Source of the DNA: JAHRAW01 sp965249835
Lineage (GTDB): Bacteria > Pseudomonadota > Gammaproteobacteria > Arenicellales > Poriferihabitantaceae
Direction: 5' to 3'
Assembly: GCA_965249835.1 (NCBI GenBank)
Contig: CBDFMY010000003.1
Span: 868,001 to 932,000, forward strand
Length of the DNA stretch: 64,000 bases
Position 1 is the first letter of the stretch. Each line of letters opens with the position of its first letter. This document shows, one piece after another, positions 1 to 7,874 of this stretch. The translations under genes were made by a program, and so were the position numbers. A model generated the notes under the pieces. It had not been told where the DNA came from. It did no database searches and was given only the letters and a program-made list of their open reading frames with translations.

Positions 1-1080
1 TTCGACATACTTCTTGACAGAGAACTGCGCAAAGGCAAAAACCAAAATCCTAATCACTATAGCCTCAAGTGGCGAAGCACCACACCGAGATCTATCAAAA
101 ACTTTATCAATCGCCAGTTGGAAGATTTTGGACGCAAGAAATTAGGCTTAGGGAAAGAAGATAAAAGAGAAAAACAAAAGCGGCTGCAAAATACCGCTGA
201 AAAAGAAGCGATGGTGTTGTTATTGCGTCACGCTTCCGACATTAACTTGCGAGGCAAAAAGAAACCCGGTCCTGGGCCCGGTCCCGGTCCCGGTCCAACT
301 CCGGACCCACCACCCCAGCCACTGATGCCACCGGCACACAAAGAGATTGGTTTCATCATTCAAACGCAATTCCCCGATGCTAAAAAGAAACCGCGCATTG
401 ATTGGGGCGAAGTAATGCTGTTGTATTTACGTTGTTTCAACAAGACATCTGATGGTGTGAAAGGATTGGTCTCATTGAAAATTCTGCAAGCAGACACACT
501 CATCGAAGAACTACTTGCAAATGAACCGATTGAATTGAAGCAAGCAACCGGGGAAGACCTGAATCCTTATTACGTAGTGTTAAACAACGGCAATCCGATC
601 GCAATAAGTGTTGATGAGAACCGTTATACAAACCCGGGCGAATATCGCATTAAAGCGGACTTGATTAACGCAAATGATGGCAATGAACTTGACAGCCGAA
701 CGGTTAAATTTTGGGTGGGGGAAAATCCACCCAGAAGAATGCCATTCAAACTGGAACCCTCACCACTGTCCACCAAACATGCTTGGCAACCGGGCGGAGA
801 TATTGATAATGATCCAACGATTTACTATAATACGAATCACCCTCAGTATAAACTTTCACAAGAAAACGAAGAGGATCAATCAGATTATCTGTTTAATATT
901 TGTTTGGAAGGTGCGTTACATTTTGTCTTGACTCGTCCACCCAATGAATCAGGCAAGGTGGATTATCGCCCCTTGAATACGAATGAAATTGTGAATAGTG
1001 AGAAAGATCTGATACCTGAAAAAGTTTACAAAGAAATCAGCGAATATATTTCAAAAGTTCGTTGGCGCAAATTTGAATAG
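1..1080 (+). CDS. Accessory protein, 5'-truncated by window edge, Pro/Gly linker
   Basis: The frame is open from the first base, so the gene begins before the window; the TTG at 118 is probably internal. About 360 residues are visible. A basic, charged N-terminal stretch leads to a Gly-Pro repeat linker encoded by iterated GGTCCC-like hexamers (about 265-300), followed by Pro-rich sequence. A globular C-terminal half holds a possible Ig-like strand region and a segment around 'YYNTNHPQY'. That Asn/His-Pro pattern recalls C-termini of Hsp90/MutL-like ATPases found in anti-phage islands, but this is a weak resemblance and no function is assigned. No signal peptide or membrane helix is seen. DNA is more AT-rich than the core genes further on. 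It lies 8 bp upstream of the next gene, so the two are probably cotranscribed. Confidence 0.6.
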   Translation, partial: FDILLDRELRKGKNQNPNHYSLKWRSTTPRSIKNFINRQLEDFGRKKLGLGKEDKREKQKRLQNTAEKEAMVLLLRHASDINLRGKKKPGPGPGPGPGPTPDPPPQPLMPPAHKEIGFIIQTQFPDAKKKPRIDWGEVMLLYLRCFNKTSDGVKGLVSLKILQADTLIEELLANEPIELKQATGEDLNPYYVVLNNGNPIAISVDENRYTNPGEYRIKADLINANDGNELDSRTVKFWVGENPPRRMPFKLEPSPLSTKHAWQPGGDIDNDPTIYYNTNHPQYKLSQENEEDQSDYLFNICLEGALHFVLTRPPNESGKVDYRPLNTNEIVNSEKDLIPEKVYKEISEYISKVRWRKFE

Positions 1081-1088
1081 TAAATGAT

Positions 1089-1775
1089 ATGACTGTTTTG
1101 TTGCGAAAAAAAGTAAATATCAGAGGTGAGGAAGAAGAGATAAAAGTATTCCTCCCATCCGGTTCTTTGTCTCGAGAGTATCAAGAACGCGCAGAGAAAT
1201 TAGATGTTTTTCTTGCCGACAAAGTGCCACCAATGGCAGAGCGAATAATGCGGTTGCCAGATAAAACCACGCCTATTCGGAAGTGGTATCAGTTTGGTCG
1301 AGAGTTACGAAAAGTTATAGATAAAAATAATTTGGTATCACGGTCAGATGTGCAAAATGGGCTCATCTGGGAAGCAATTAAACAACATCTTCCGGAAACC
1401 ATCGGCTTAAAAGGAGCGGGGCAGGCACTTGACTCAAATACTTCACCGCGCGGAGATAGAGGACATATTCCAATCTGTTATGCCATCTCTAGCTATTCCT
1501 GGAAGGAAATAAAATGGTTGCGCCGTTGGGATGACTGGTGCAACATTTACTATAGAGGGAGTATGTGGAAGGATAAGAGAGTGATTGAGTCTTTGCGGGA
1601 GGAAATCACGAAAATGCAAGAATACCCCAAACGCAAAGAGTTCAGAGAAATAATAAAAAAACTTGCCGCACAAACAACCGGAAAGCACATATGGGTACTC
1701 AACGATTCAGCGATTATCAACAAAGTGCACCGCGCGGTTGAACATTCGCCGGCGCAGATTAATTCAGGGGATTAA
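1089..1775 (+). CDS. Hypothetical accessory protein (228 aa), second gene of AT-rich pair
   Basis: Soluble, mixed-charge protein that I do not recognise. The ATG at 1089 lies 8 bp after the stop of the preceding gene, which argues for one transcript and a shared role. There is no signal peptide or membrane helix. A central stretch (about residues 125-155) is rich in Trp, Arg and Tyr and contains 'RGDRGHIP' and 'WLRRWDDW', which could be a conserved core. The C-terminus is helical and basic. The gene is AT-rich and ends facing the M24 peptidase-like gene, with only 23 bp between the stops. A defence or stress function would fit the accessory context but is not shown by the sequence. Confidence 0.6.
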   Translation: MTVLLRKKVNIRGEEEEIKVFLPSGSLSREYQERAEKLDVFLADKVPPMAERIMRLPDKTTPIRKWYQFGRELRKVIDKNNLVSRSDVQNGLIWEAIKQHLPETIGLKGAGQALDSNTSPRGDRGHIPICYAISSYSWKEIKWLRRWDDWCNIYYRGSMWKDKRVIESLREEITKMQEYPKRKEFREIIKKLAAQTTGKHIWVLNDSAIINKVHRAVEHSPAQINSGD

Positions 1776-1798
1776 TTTACTCGCCGCTTCGGACAACC

Positions 1799-2956
1799 TC
1801 AACATTCCACAAGATCGAGGGCGTGTCGGCTCAGCCGCTCCACGCCGTTTTCGGTTACCCGCACCGAGTGTCCCCAGCACATCGCCAGCCCGGCGTCGGA
1901 ATCCATCAGGATCATGTGCAGAAAAAACACGTTGTCGATTTCCATTTGCAGCGGATTGCCGTGGTAGAACATCGGCGAATCCATCCAACTCGGCGTGTAG
2001 GTCGCGCCCATGCTGTAACCGCAGGCATTGAGGCGCGCGTGGGTGAAGCCATGCGCATCAAACACCCGTGCGTGGGCATCAAACACATTACCCATCGGCT
2101 CGCCGCGACGAATCGCCTGCTCACAAGCCAGCAACGCTTCGACCGCGGTGGCGTGCATCTTTTTTTGCTGGTCGCAAGCCGCGCCCACCACCAGCGTGCG
2201 CATCATCGCGGCGTGGTAGTGCCGGTATGCGCCCGACCATTCCAGCGTCAGTTGATCTGTTGCATCCAGATGCCGCCGACCCGAATAATAGCGGCACAGC
2301 AACGCGCCCTGCGCCGAGCCGATAATAAACTCGTTGCCAGGATAATCACCGCCGCCGGCAAACACCGCACCCTGCATTGCCGCCAGAATATCCCCTTCAA
2401 AGGCACCGGCACCGGTGGTTTGCAATGCCGCGTCCAGCGCGTCATCGCTAAGTTGCGCGGCACGTTTATGATAATCAATCTCGGCTTTGCTCTTGCGCCA
2501 GCGAAGCAGACCAACCAGATCGGATGCCTCTGCCAACTCGACCTTACCTTGCAATGCCGCATAAACTTTTTGTCCGTGGAACGCGGTCAGTCCGGCGCTG
2601 TTGGTCTCAATCCCCAACCGCTTTCCGTGCAACCCCATCTCGCCAAGCAACCGAGCCAGATGAGTATACGGGTCGGCATCCGCGCCATCCTTCCAAATAT
2701 GAATTTGCTCATCGTGCAAAATAGAGGTCTGCTGCGCTTGGCGCAAATCCGGCGCACGCGTCAGCAACTGCAACTCGCCCTCAACCGGCAACACCATACA
2801 TTGAAACAACGCAAAACCGAACGTGTCATAACCGCTCAAGTAATAATGACTCTCCGGCGCAAACAGCAGTATGCCATTGAGTTCGCGTTCGGCAAGCCGC
2901 GCACGGGTCGCAGTCAGCCGCTGTTGAAACTCCTCTCGGGTGAAATGTAGTGCCAT
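1799..2956 (-). CDS. M24 family (creatinase / ectoine hydrolase-like) hydrolase
   Basis: A 385-residue protein with the two-domain creatinase plan: an N-terminal domain (about 1-145, beginning 'FTREEFQQRL') and a C-terminal pita-bread fold (about 160-380). Family members cleave C-N bonds next to Pro-like or cyclic substrates. The positions that carry the metal-binding Asp residues in methionine and proline aminopeptidases read 'LEWSGAYRHYHAAMMRT', so the usual Asp pair is absent. This fits the metal-free creatinase and DoeA-type branch better than a true Xaa-Pro dipeptidase. The C-terminal Glu-containing 'MEIDNVFFLH' block is present. The start at 2956 begins the N-terminal domain directly. 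Substrate is unknown; an osmolyte or amino-acid derivative is plausible. Confidence 0.8.
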   Translation of the reverse strand: MALHFTREEFQQRLTATRARLAERELNGILLFAPESHYYLSGYDTFGFALFQCMVLPVEGELQLLTRAPDLRQAQQTSILHDEQIHIWKDGADADPYTHLARLLGEMGLHGKRLGIETNSAGLTAFHGQKVYAALQGKVELAEASDLVGLLRWRKSKAEIDYHKRAAQLSDDALDAALQTTGAGAFEGDILAAMQGAVFAGGGDYPGNEFIIGSAQGALLCRYYSGRRHLDATDQLTLEWSGAYRHYHAAMMRTLVVGAACDQQKKMHATAVEALLACEQAIRRGEPMGNVFDAHARVFDAHGFTHARLNACGYSMGATYTPSWMDSPMFYHGNPLQMEIDNVFFLHMILMDSDAGLAMCWGHSVRVTENGVERLSRHALDLVEC

Positions 2957-3637
2957 AGCCGCTTATTGTATTGGCAAAATCCGCCTGCGGCAAACTTGTG
3001 TGATGAGTCACGCTGCGCGTGACGACATTAATAGTCCGGCGTAGCCGAACTCCTTATTCTCAATGTGCCTTTGGCGTCTCAACGCGCCTTTGTCTTTTCA
3101 ATTCACCATTACCCCCCATTCGTCATCCTCGCCGGTAGGCGGGGATCCAGACGCGGCGTAGCCGCGAGCGGCGGCAAAGCCGCCGCTGATGAATCTGCCA
3201 AAGTCGGACTTTTTCTCGGATACTTTGGTGTCTCAACGCGCCTTTGTCTTTTCAATTCACCATTACCCCCCATTCGTCATCCTCGCCGGTAGGCGGGGAT
3301 CCAGACGCGGCGTAGCCGCGAGCGGCGGCAAAGCCGCCGCTGATGAATCTGCCAAAGTCGGACTTTTTCTCGGATACTTTGGCGTCTCAACGCGCCTTTG
3401 TCTTTTCAATTCACCATTACCCCCCATTCGTCATCCTCGCCGGTAGGCGGGGATCCAGACGCGGCGTAGCCGCGAGCGGCGGCAAAGCCGCCGCTGATGA
3501 ATCTGCCAAAGTCGGACTTTTTCTCGGATACTTTGGCGTCTCAACGCGCCTTTGTCCTCTCGGTTCACCATTACCTATCATTTCGGCGGCAAGCCGCGAG
3601 TTACTACTCGGTAGTTCAACTTACCGAGAGGTAAATC
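2957..3637. repeat. 154-bp tandem repeat array (three copies) upstream of porin 1
   Basis: No gene is supported here. From 3076 three head-to-tail copies of a 154-bp unit follow each other (3076-3229, 3230-3383, 3384-3537), then a partial fourth copy runs towards the porin start. Each unit contains the dispersed palindromic motif around 'TCGCCGGTAGGCGGGGATCC' and a GC-rich hairpin (GCGGCGG...CCGCCGC). Copies are nearly identical, differing at single bases such as the one before the second GTCTC. Open frames through the array are by-products of the repeat. The same unit occurs once near 9644 and twice near 19188, each time in front of a porin. Confidence 0.9.
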
Positions 3638-4900
3638 ATGAACAAGAAACTAATCGCAGCCGCGGTATCCGCCGCGGTGATGGCGCCAGTGGCGGCGCAC
3701 GCGGAATCTTCATTCTACGCGCGCGTCAACAATGCCATCGACATCAACGACCTGAGCGGTGACGGCACCACTGACTGTCAGTGGCGTCGCTTCGCGCTTC
3801 GGCTTCAAAGGTAGCGCCGATGTCGGCAACGGCATGACCGTCACGGTCGTTACGAGTTCTCCACCAAGTCTGACAAAGAAGGCACAGGTGTCGGCGACAC
3901 CCGCATCGCCACTGCCGGTTTGTCCGGCGGTTTCGGTCGCATTGATGTCGGCAACCAGTGGAGTGCTTACTTCGACACCTTTGGTACGCTAATCAGCCCG
4001 ACCTACTCGCTCGGCTACTATCTCTACTCATCCGTTGGCGGCGGTCCATACAGAACCTCCGACACCATCAAATACGCCAACTCATTCGGTCCGGTTTATC
4101 TTGAGCTGGATTATCGTTCAAACGACGGTAACGGCACCAACGCGCAAGATAAAAATGGTTACGGCATCGGTTTGACACTTACGCCAATGGACAACCTGAC
4201 CATTTCAGTTGCGGTTGACAATGCTGACAATGGTGCTTCTGTTAAAGCTGTCGATCAAATGACTCTCGCCGACTTTAGATCTACTCTGGGTCTGATGGAT
4301 GGTCCGGCTAGTGCCACTGACCCGACTGAATGGGTAACGCAACTAACAACTGCCAAAACCACTGCTAAAACCGCTGTGACTGATGCTGTCGCTGAGAGTG
4401 ATAAAGCCACTTACCCGGCTACTTATCAGGAACGCATTGACACCGCTCAAGAAGGCCTTGACGAAATCACTGCCAATCTTGATAAAGCAAAAGAATACAA
4501 AGCACAGTATGACGCTGCTACTACCAAGCTTGGTAATACTGATGTTCATACATCGGCAGTTCAAGCATCAGTTGACGATGTTGAACTCACCGGTATCGCT
4601 GTCAAGTATAGCTTCGGTGCAGTCGCAGTTACGCTTGGACATCAAGAGAAAGAAGCAGGCGATGCCGAAGTGGATACCGACTTCGTCAACCTCAGCGGCA
4701 ACATCAGTGAAAAAACCAACTGGTTGGTTATGCTCTCGCAAGCAGAAAACCAAGATGGTTTGGAAACCGACCAAGTGTTGTGGGGCATCTATCACAACCT
4801 CGGCGGCGGCTTGCGTTTGTATTACGAAGCCACCACGGTTGAAGATGATGACGACAAAGATATTAGTCATCACCTGCTCGGCATGCGGGTTGATTTCTAA
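3638..4900 (+). pseudogene. Outer-membrane porin 1, frameshifted (two compensating indels)
   Basis: Gram-negative trimeric-type porin whose signal peptide (MNKKLIAAAVSAAVMAPVAAHA) starts at ATG 3638, 6 bp after an AGAGGT ribosome site. Compared with the paralogues starting at 9548 and 19092, one extra base lies near 3778 and one base is missing near 3848. Between them the natural frame reads into TAG at 3812-3814. After the second indel the original frame is restored and stays open to 4900. The rest is a normal barrel: 'GGFGRIDVGNQWSAYFDTFG', an insertion of helical sequence at about 4260-4560, and a terminal 'GMRVDF' with the C-terminal Phe used by the BAM machinery. As written it makes only a 58-residue peptide. 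A true pseudogene, an off phase or sequencing error are all possible. Confidence 0.85.
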
Positions 4901-4920
4901 ACCAAACCGCAAATCAAAAA

Positions 4921-4973
4921 GGCTTGGATTGCCAAGCCAATTAAAAAACCGGAGCATTGCTCCGGTTTTTTTG
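4921..4973. terminator. Double-hairpin bidirectional terminator after porin 1
   Basis: A GGCTTGG/CCAAGCC hairpin is followed by an A-flanked AACCGGAGC-AT-GCTCCGGTT stem and a T run. A tracts on one side and T tracts on the other let it serve both the porin (+) and the converging DUF1640 genes (-). The same structure follows every porin in the window. Confidence 0.85.
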
Positions 4974-5011
4974 GTTGGTGACAAAAGAATATCGCGGCTA
5001 ACGCCGAACTA

Positions 5012-5285
5012 CTATAAGAGTCCGGCGAGGGCACTGATGAAAACGGCCACAGCACCGATAGAGGCCACAATCATAGTCCCGAAAATAATGATCATGGATT
5101 TTTTGGCATCTTCCACGTCAGCCTTGGTTGCCGTCCGCTCAAGTTCAACCCGAACGGCTTTGAATTCAGCCCGAGTGGCTACGCGATGAGCATCCATCTT
5201 AACCCGAACGTCCTTGATATCGGACCGAACGGTCCATGATGTCATGCTTGGTGGCTTTGTGCGTGTCAAATGCGAGTGATGACAT
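5012..5285 (-). pseudogene. DUF1640-type coiled-coil protein, internally deleted and frameshifted
   Basis: The ATG at 5285 opens the same N-terminus as the intact copies at 12468 and 17258 (MSSLAFDTHKA). Most of the N-terminal domain is then missing, and the frame hits TAA after about 28 codons. A second frame carries the remaining coiled coil ('DVRVKMDAHRVATRAEF') and the C-terminal membrane helix ('MIVASIGAVAVFISALAGLL') to 5012. It therefore looks like a decayed copy. It sits 49 bp downstream of an intact DUF1640 gene and converges on porin 1, the same order as in the two intact cassettes. Confidence 0.8.
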
Positions 5286-5334
5286 TTCCATATCTCCATA
5301 TTAAAAAAAGGAAAGCACAACTACCGAATGTCAG

Positions 5335-5745
5335 TTATCGGATAAATTCAAGGATAGTGAGGAAACCCGCAAGAGCACCGACACCGACATACACCGTTTT
5401 CTTCATGCTGTTCACCGCGCTGTCCTGGCTTTCCTTGATGTCTGTTTTAATCGTCCGCCGCATGACTTCCATTTCTTTTGCAAGCCCTTCAATATCTTTT
5501 GCAAGCCCGTCAATGCGCGCGTTTAATTCTATCTTGGCATTTCTAATGTCGGACTTGATGCTTTTAATGTCGATCTTGACATTTTTAAGGTCGGCCTTGA
5601 GGCCGACTATATCGCCCTTGGTCGCCACGTTTTCGTTGATGGCGGCGCCGAATGTTTTAACCACCGCTTCGGCCAGTTTCTGGCTGGCACCGGCGGCTTC
5701 AAGTTCTCTGGCTGCTTCAAGTGTGTCGAATGCTGGCATAGTCAT
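5335..5745 (-). CDS. DUF1640-type coiled-coil membrane protein (copy A)
   Basis: A 136-residue protein with an N-terminal domain of the form 'FDTLEAARELEAAGASQKLAEAVVKTF', a long heptad-repeat coiled coil ('KADLKNVKIDIKSIKSDIRN'), and one C-terminal transmembrane helix ('GVGALAGFLTILEFIR'). This is the layout of DUF1640/CCDC90-like proteins, which in bacteria have no settled function. The protein is identical to the one encoded at 11929-12339 on the other strand. Start chosen at ATG 5745, which follows an AGGGA ribosome site by 8 bp; longer upstream frames run through repeat DNA. It should be anchored by its C-terminus with the coil in one compartment. It precedes the broken second DUF1640 gene and converges on porin 1. 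Confidence 0.85.
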   Translation of the reverse strand: MTMPAFDTLEAARELEAAGASQKLAEAVVKTFGAAINENVATKGDIVGLKADLKNVKIDIKSIKSDIRNAKIELNARIDGLAKDIEGLAKEMEVMRRTIKTDIKESQDSAVNSMKKTVYVGVGALAGFLTILEFIR

Positions 5746-6074
5746 CGTGCGTTTCCCTACGAGTTGATTGAGGATTTCAGTACACCACATTTCCGTGGTC
5801 GACGCAAGCGGCGATTTTTTCCGCCTGCCGGCGAGAATGACAAATGATAGGTAATGGTCAACCGAGAGGACAAAGGCGCGTTGAGACGCCAATGGCACAT
5901 TGAGAATAATAAGTCCGGCTACGCCAGAGCACGTTTTAGTGTCACGCTTCGCGTGACACTTATTTACCATTAGTCTTCTCAAAAGAACTCATCGCCTTCC
6001 GATTCACTATTATTCCTCACCCCGTCATCCTCGCCGGCAGGCGGGGATCCAGAGTCGGCGTAGCCGCCGTCAAG
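5746..6074. repeat. Repeat-rich intergenic DNA upstream of DUF1640 copy A
   Basis: It contains a conserved leader (about 5750-5815) with a CCAC-GGAAAT-GTGG hairpin that is also found before the DUF1640 genes at 11929 and 16646. It also has a piece of the 154-bp family ('GGACAAAGGCGCGTTGAGAC') and the dispersed 'CGTCATCCTCGCCGGCAGGC' palindrome that abuts the IS30 remnant. No gene is supported. Confidence 0.6.
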
Positions 6075-6331
6075 AAGCGGTCAGCGACGCACTGCAAGCC
6101 GACTTCTATTTCGCCCATCCTTACGCGTCCTGGGAGCGAGGCACCAATGAGAATACCAACCGGCTGATACGGCAGTATTTTCCCAAAGGCTATGATCTTT
6201 CGACCATCACAACCTCGCAACTGGCGCATGTGGTCGATCAGATTAATAACCGGCCGCGCAAATGCCTTGGCATGAAAACGCCAAATCAGGCACTATTCGG
6301 CATCAACCCCCCGGTTGCACTTCGGGGTTGA
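6075..6331 (+). pseudogene. IS30-family transposase remnant (C-terminal end only)
   Basis: About 85 codons ending at TGA 6329-6331 match the typical C-terminus of IS30 transposases: 'YFAHPYASWERGTNENTNR', then 'LIRQYFPKG' and 'INNRPRKCLGMKTPNQALF'. The Glu in 'ERGTNEN' is the last residue of the DDE catalytic triad. The N-terminal three quarters are missing and a dispersed palindromic repeat lies directly at the break, so this is a dead fragment. It lies just upstream of the first AAA ATPase gene and may mark an old insertion or deletion. Confidence 0.9.
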
Positions 6332-6390
6332 ATCCAAGTACTCTCTGTATGTTTTTGATTCAGTATTAAATGGTAAATGAGAAACCAATT

Positions 6391-7641
6391 ATGATGCAGG
6401 ATAAAGATTCAAATCCGTTTCAGCCTGGCTTTGGGAAACAACCGCCTTATTTAGCCGGCCGGGAAAACCAGAAAACCGAACTTAAAAAAGTTTTGGCCGA
6501 CTTGGAAGGTGGACGGTCTCCCGCTGCTACAATGGTTATGTATGGGCCGCGGGGCATGGGAAAAACGGCCATGTTGGGTTGGTTGAAAGATGAATCTAAA
6601 AGCGTTCGTGTAAAGGGCAAGCAAATACGAGTTATTTCAGCGATTCCGACTGATTTATCGTCTCCTACGGACTTGTGGAATTGCTTGTTACCTCAGAATC
6701 GTTGGAAAAAGAAATTTATACCAAAGAGATTTACTGCTGGGGTTGGTTTTGACGCAGGATTAAACGCTTCTGTTACTTGGGAATCACATGGGCCAGTAAA
6801 ACAAGTGTTGCAACAAACTTTAATCAAGGCATGTAAAAAACGCCCTATGATGATTTTAATAGATGAAGCGCATCGGATGGATGCGGGTTTGTGTGATGCT
6901 TTATTAAATATCGACCAAACTGTTCGAGGTAATTCTCCTTTTTTGTTGATCCTTGCTGGGACTCCGGATCTTCGTGATATATTATCCACGGTGAACGCTT
7001 CTTTTGCTGAGCGTTCCAACAAAATAGGCCTTGGACGTTTGGATGCCCAGTCAACTGCGGACGCTATTGTTAAACCGTTAGAGGAACATGGTCTACAAAT
7101 AACTGATGCTGCCCTTGATAGAGTTGTTGAAAGTAGCCAGCAATTCCCTTATTTTATACAACAATGGGGCGGTTTTCTTTGGGACGCGGCAAACAACGCA
7201 AATTTGACATGTTTGACTGACAAGCATGTTGATGCTGTTGAACCTTTTGTCAACGGTAAAAAAACAGAACTCTATCGTGACCGTTTGCATGAATTGTCGA
7301 AGGACAAGCATGTGTTGTTAGCCGCTCAAGCAATTGTAAAGAATTTCCGGGGTGAGTCAAAATACCAAGAGGCTGCCCTTCTTTCGGCGATCAAAGAAAC
7401 GTTGCCTGACGCATCAGCAACTAATTTATATCTAATCGGTATATTAGAAAAACTGACGCGGCTGAATTTAATTTGGTGTCCGCCAGGCGGGGATCAATAT
7501 GAGCCAGGCATCCCCAGCTTGATGACATATGTGCTTGATAAAAAACAAGAGAACTTTCGGACAGATGCATCAAAGACACCAGAATCGAATCAAGGCATTT
7601 CTGTTAAAAGCCGTAATAACGACTCTGACATGGGGCGTTGA
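6391..7641 (+). CDS. AAA (ORC/CDC6- or AAA_16-like) ATPase, copy 1
   Basis: A 416-residue P-loop ATPase. Walker A is 'GPRGMGKT' (about residues 52-59) and Walker B is 'MILIDEAH' (about 154-161). A 'LILAGTPDLRDIL' block follows, and a helical C-terminal region reminiscent of a winged helix. It resembles NTPases of COG1672 and transposition-helper type; substrate and partner are unknown. A second copy lies at 10054. Residues 1-60 and 150-235 are almost identical between the two, while residues 62-145 have diverged strongly, so the pair is mosaic. This copy also has about 35 extra C-terminal residues. ATG 6391 was chosen because it aligns with the other copy's start; an ATG at 6370 is also in frame. 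Confidence 0.8.
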   Translation: MMQDKDSNPFQPGFGKQPPYLAGRENQKTELKKVLADLEGGRSPAATMVMYGPRGMGKTAMLGWLKDESKSVRVKGKQIRVISAIPTDLSSPTDLWNCLLPQNRWKKKFIPKRFTAGVGFDAGLNASVTWESHGPVKQVLQQTLIKACKKRPMMILIDEAHRMDAGLCDALLNIDQTVRGNSPFLLILAGTPDLRDILSTVNASFAERSNKIGLGRLDAQSTADAIVKPLEEHGLQITDAALDRVVESSQQFPYFIQQWGGFLWDAANNANLTCLTDKHVDAVEPFVNGKKTELYRDRLHELSKDKHVLLAAQAIVKNFRGESKYQEAALLSAIKETLPDASATNLYLIGILEKLTRLNLIWCPPGGDQYEPGIPSLMTYVLDKKQENFRTDASKTPESNQGISVKSRNNDSDMGR

Positions 7642-7803
7642 TTAGTTGGTGATAAAAGATTGAATCATGGATTAGTATTCAAATTTATACACGCACCAAG
7701 CCCCTCTTTTTGGACCATTCCCCCCGTAACATGCCTCGCAACGGTGTTGCGTTGCGCATACACCAGCGGCGTTAGCCGCGACATTCTTTTGTCACCAACC
7801 AAA

Positions 7804-7855
7804 AAAAACCGGAGCATTGCTCCGGTTTTTTAATTGGGCTTGGCAACCCAAGCCA
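7804..7855. terminator. Bidirectional terminator between AAA ATPase 1 and porin 2
   Basis: An AAACCGGAGC-ATT-GCTCCGGTTT stem with A and T tracts, plus a GGGCTTGG/CCCAAGCC hairpin on the porin side. It is the same double hairpin as after porin 1. Confidence 0.85.
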
Positions 7856-7874
7856 TTTTGGTTTGCGGTTTGGT

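Noticed and set aside
1823..2950. Long open frame on the + strand opposite the M24 gene
   Set aside because: It is the antisense shadow of a clear M24-family protein; its translation has no recognisable features.
3076..3537. Regular repeats resembling a CRISPR array
   Set aside because: The 154-bp units are contiguous and nearly identical throughout; there are no short repeats separated by unique spacers and no cas genes.
3065..3762. Several repeated open frames encoding an Arg/Ser-rich peptide
   Set aside because: They are translations of the 154-bp repeat, recur wherever it does and have no ribosome site.
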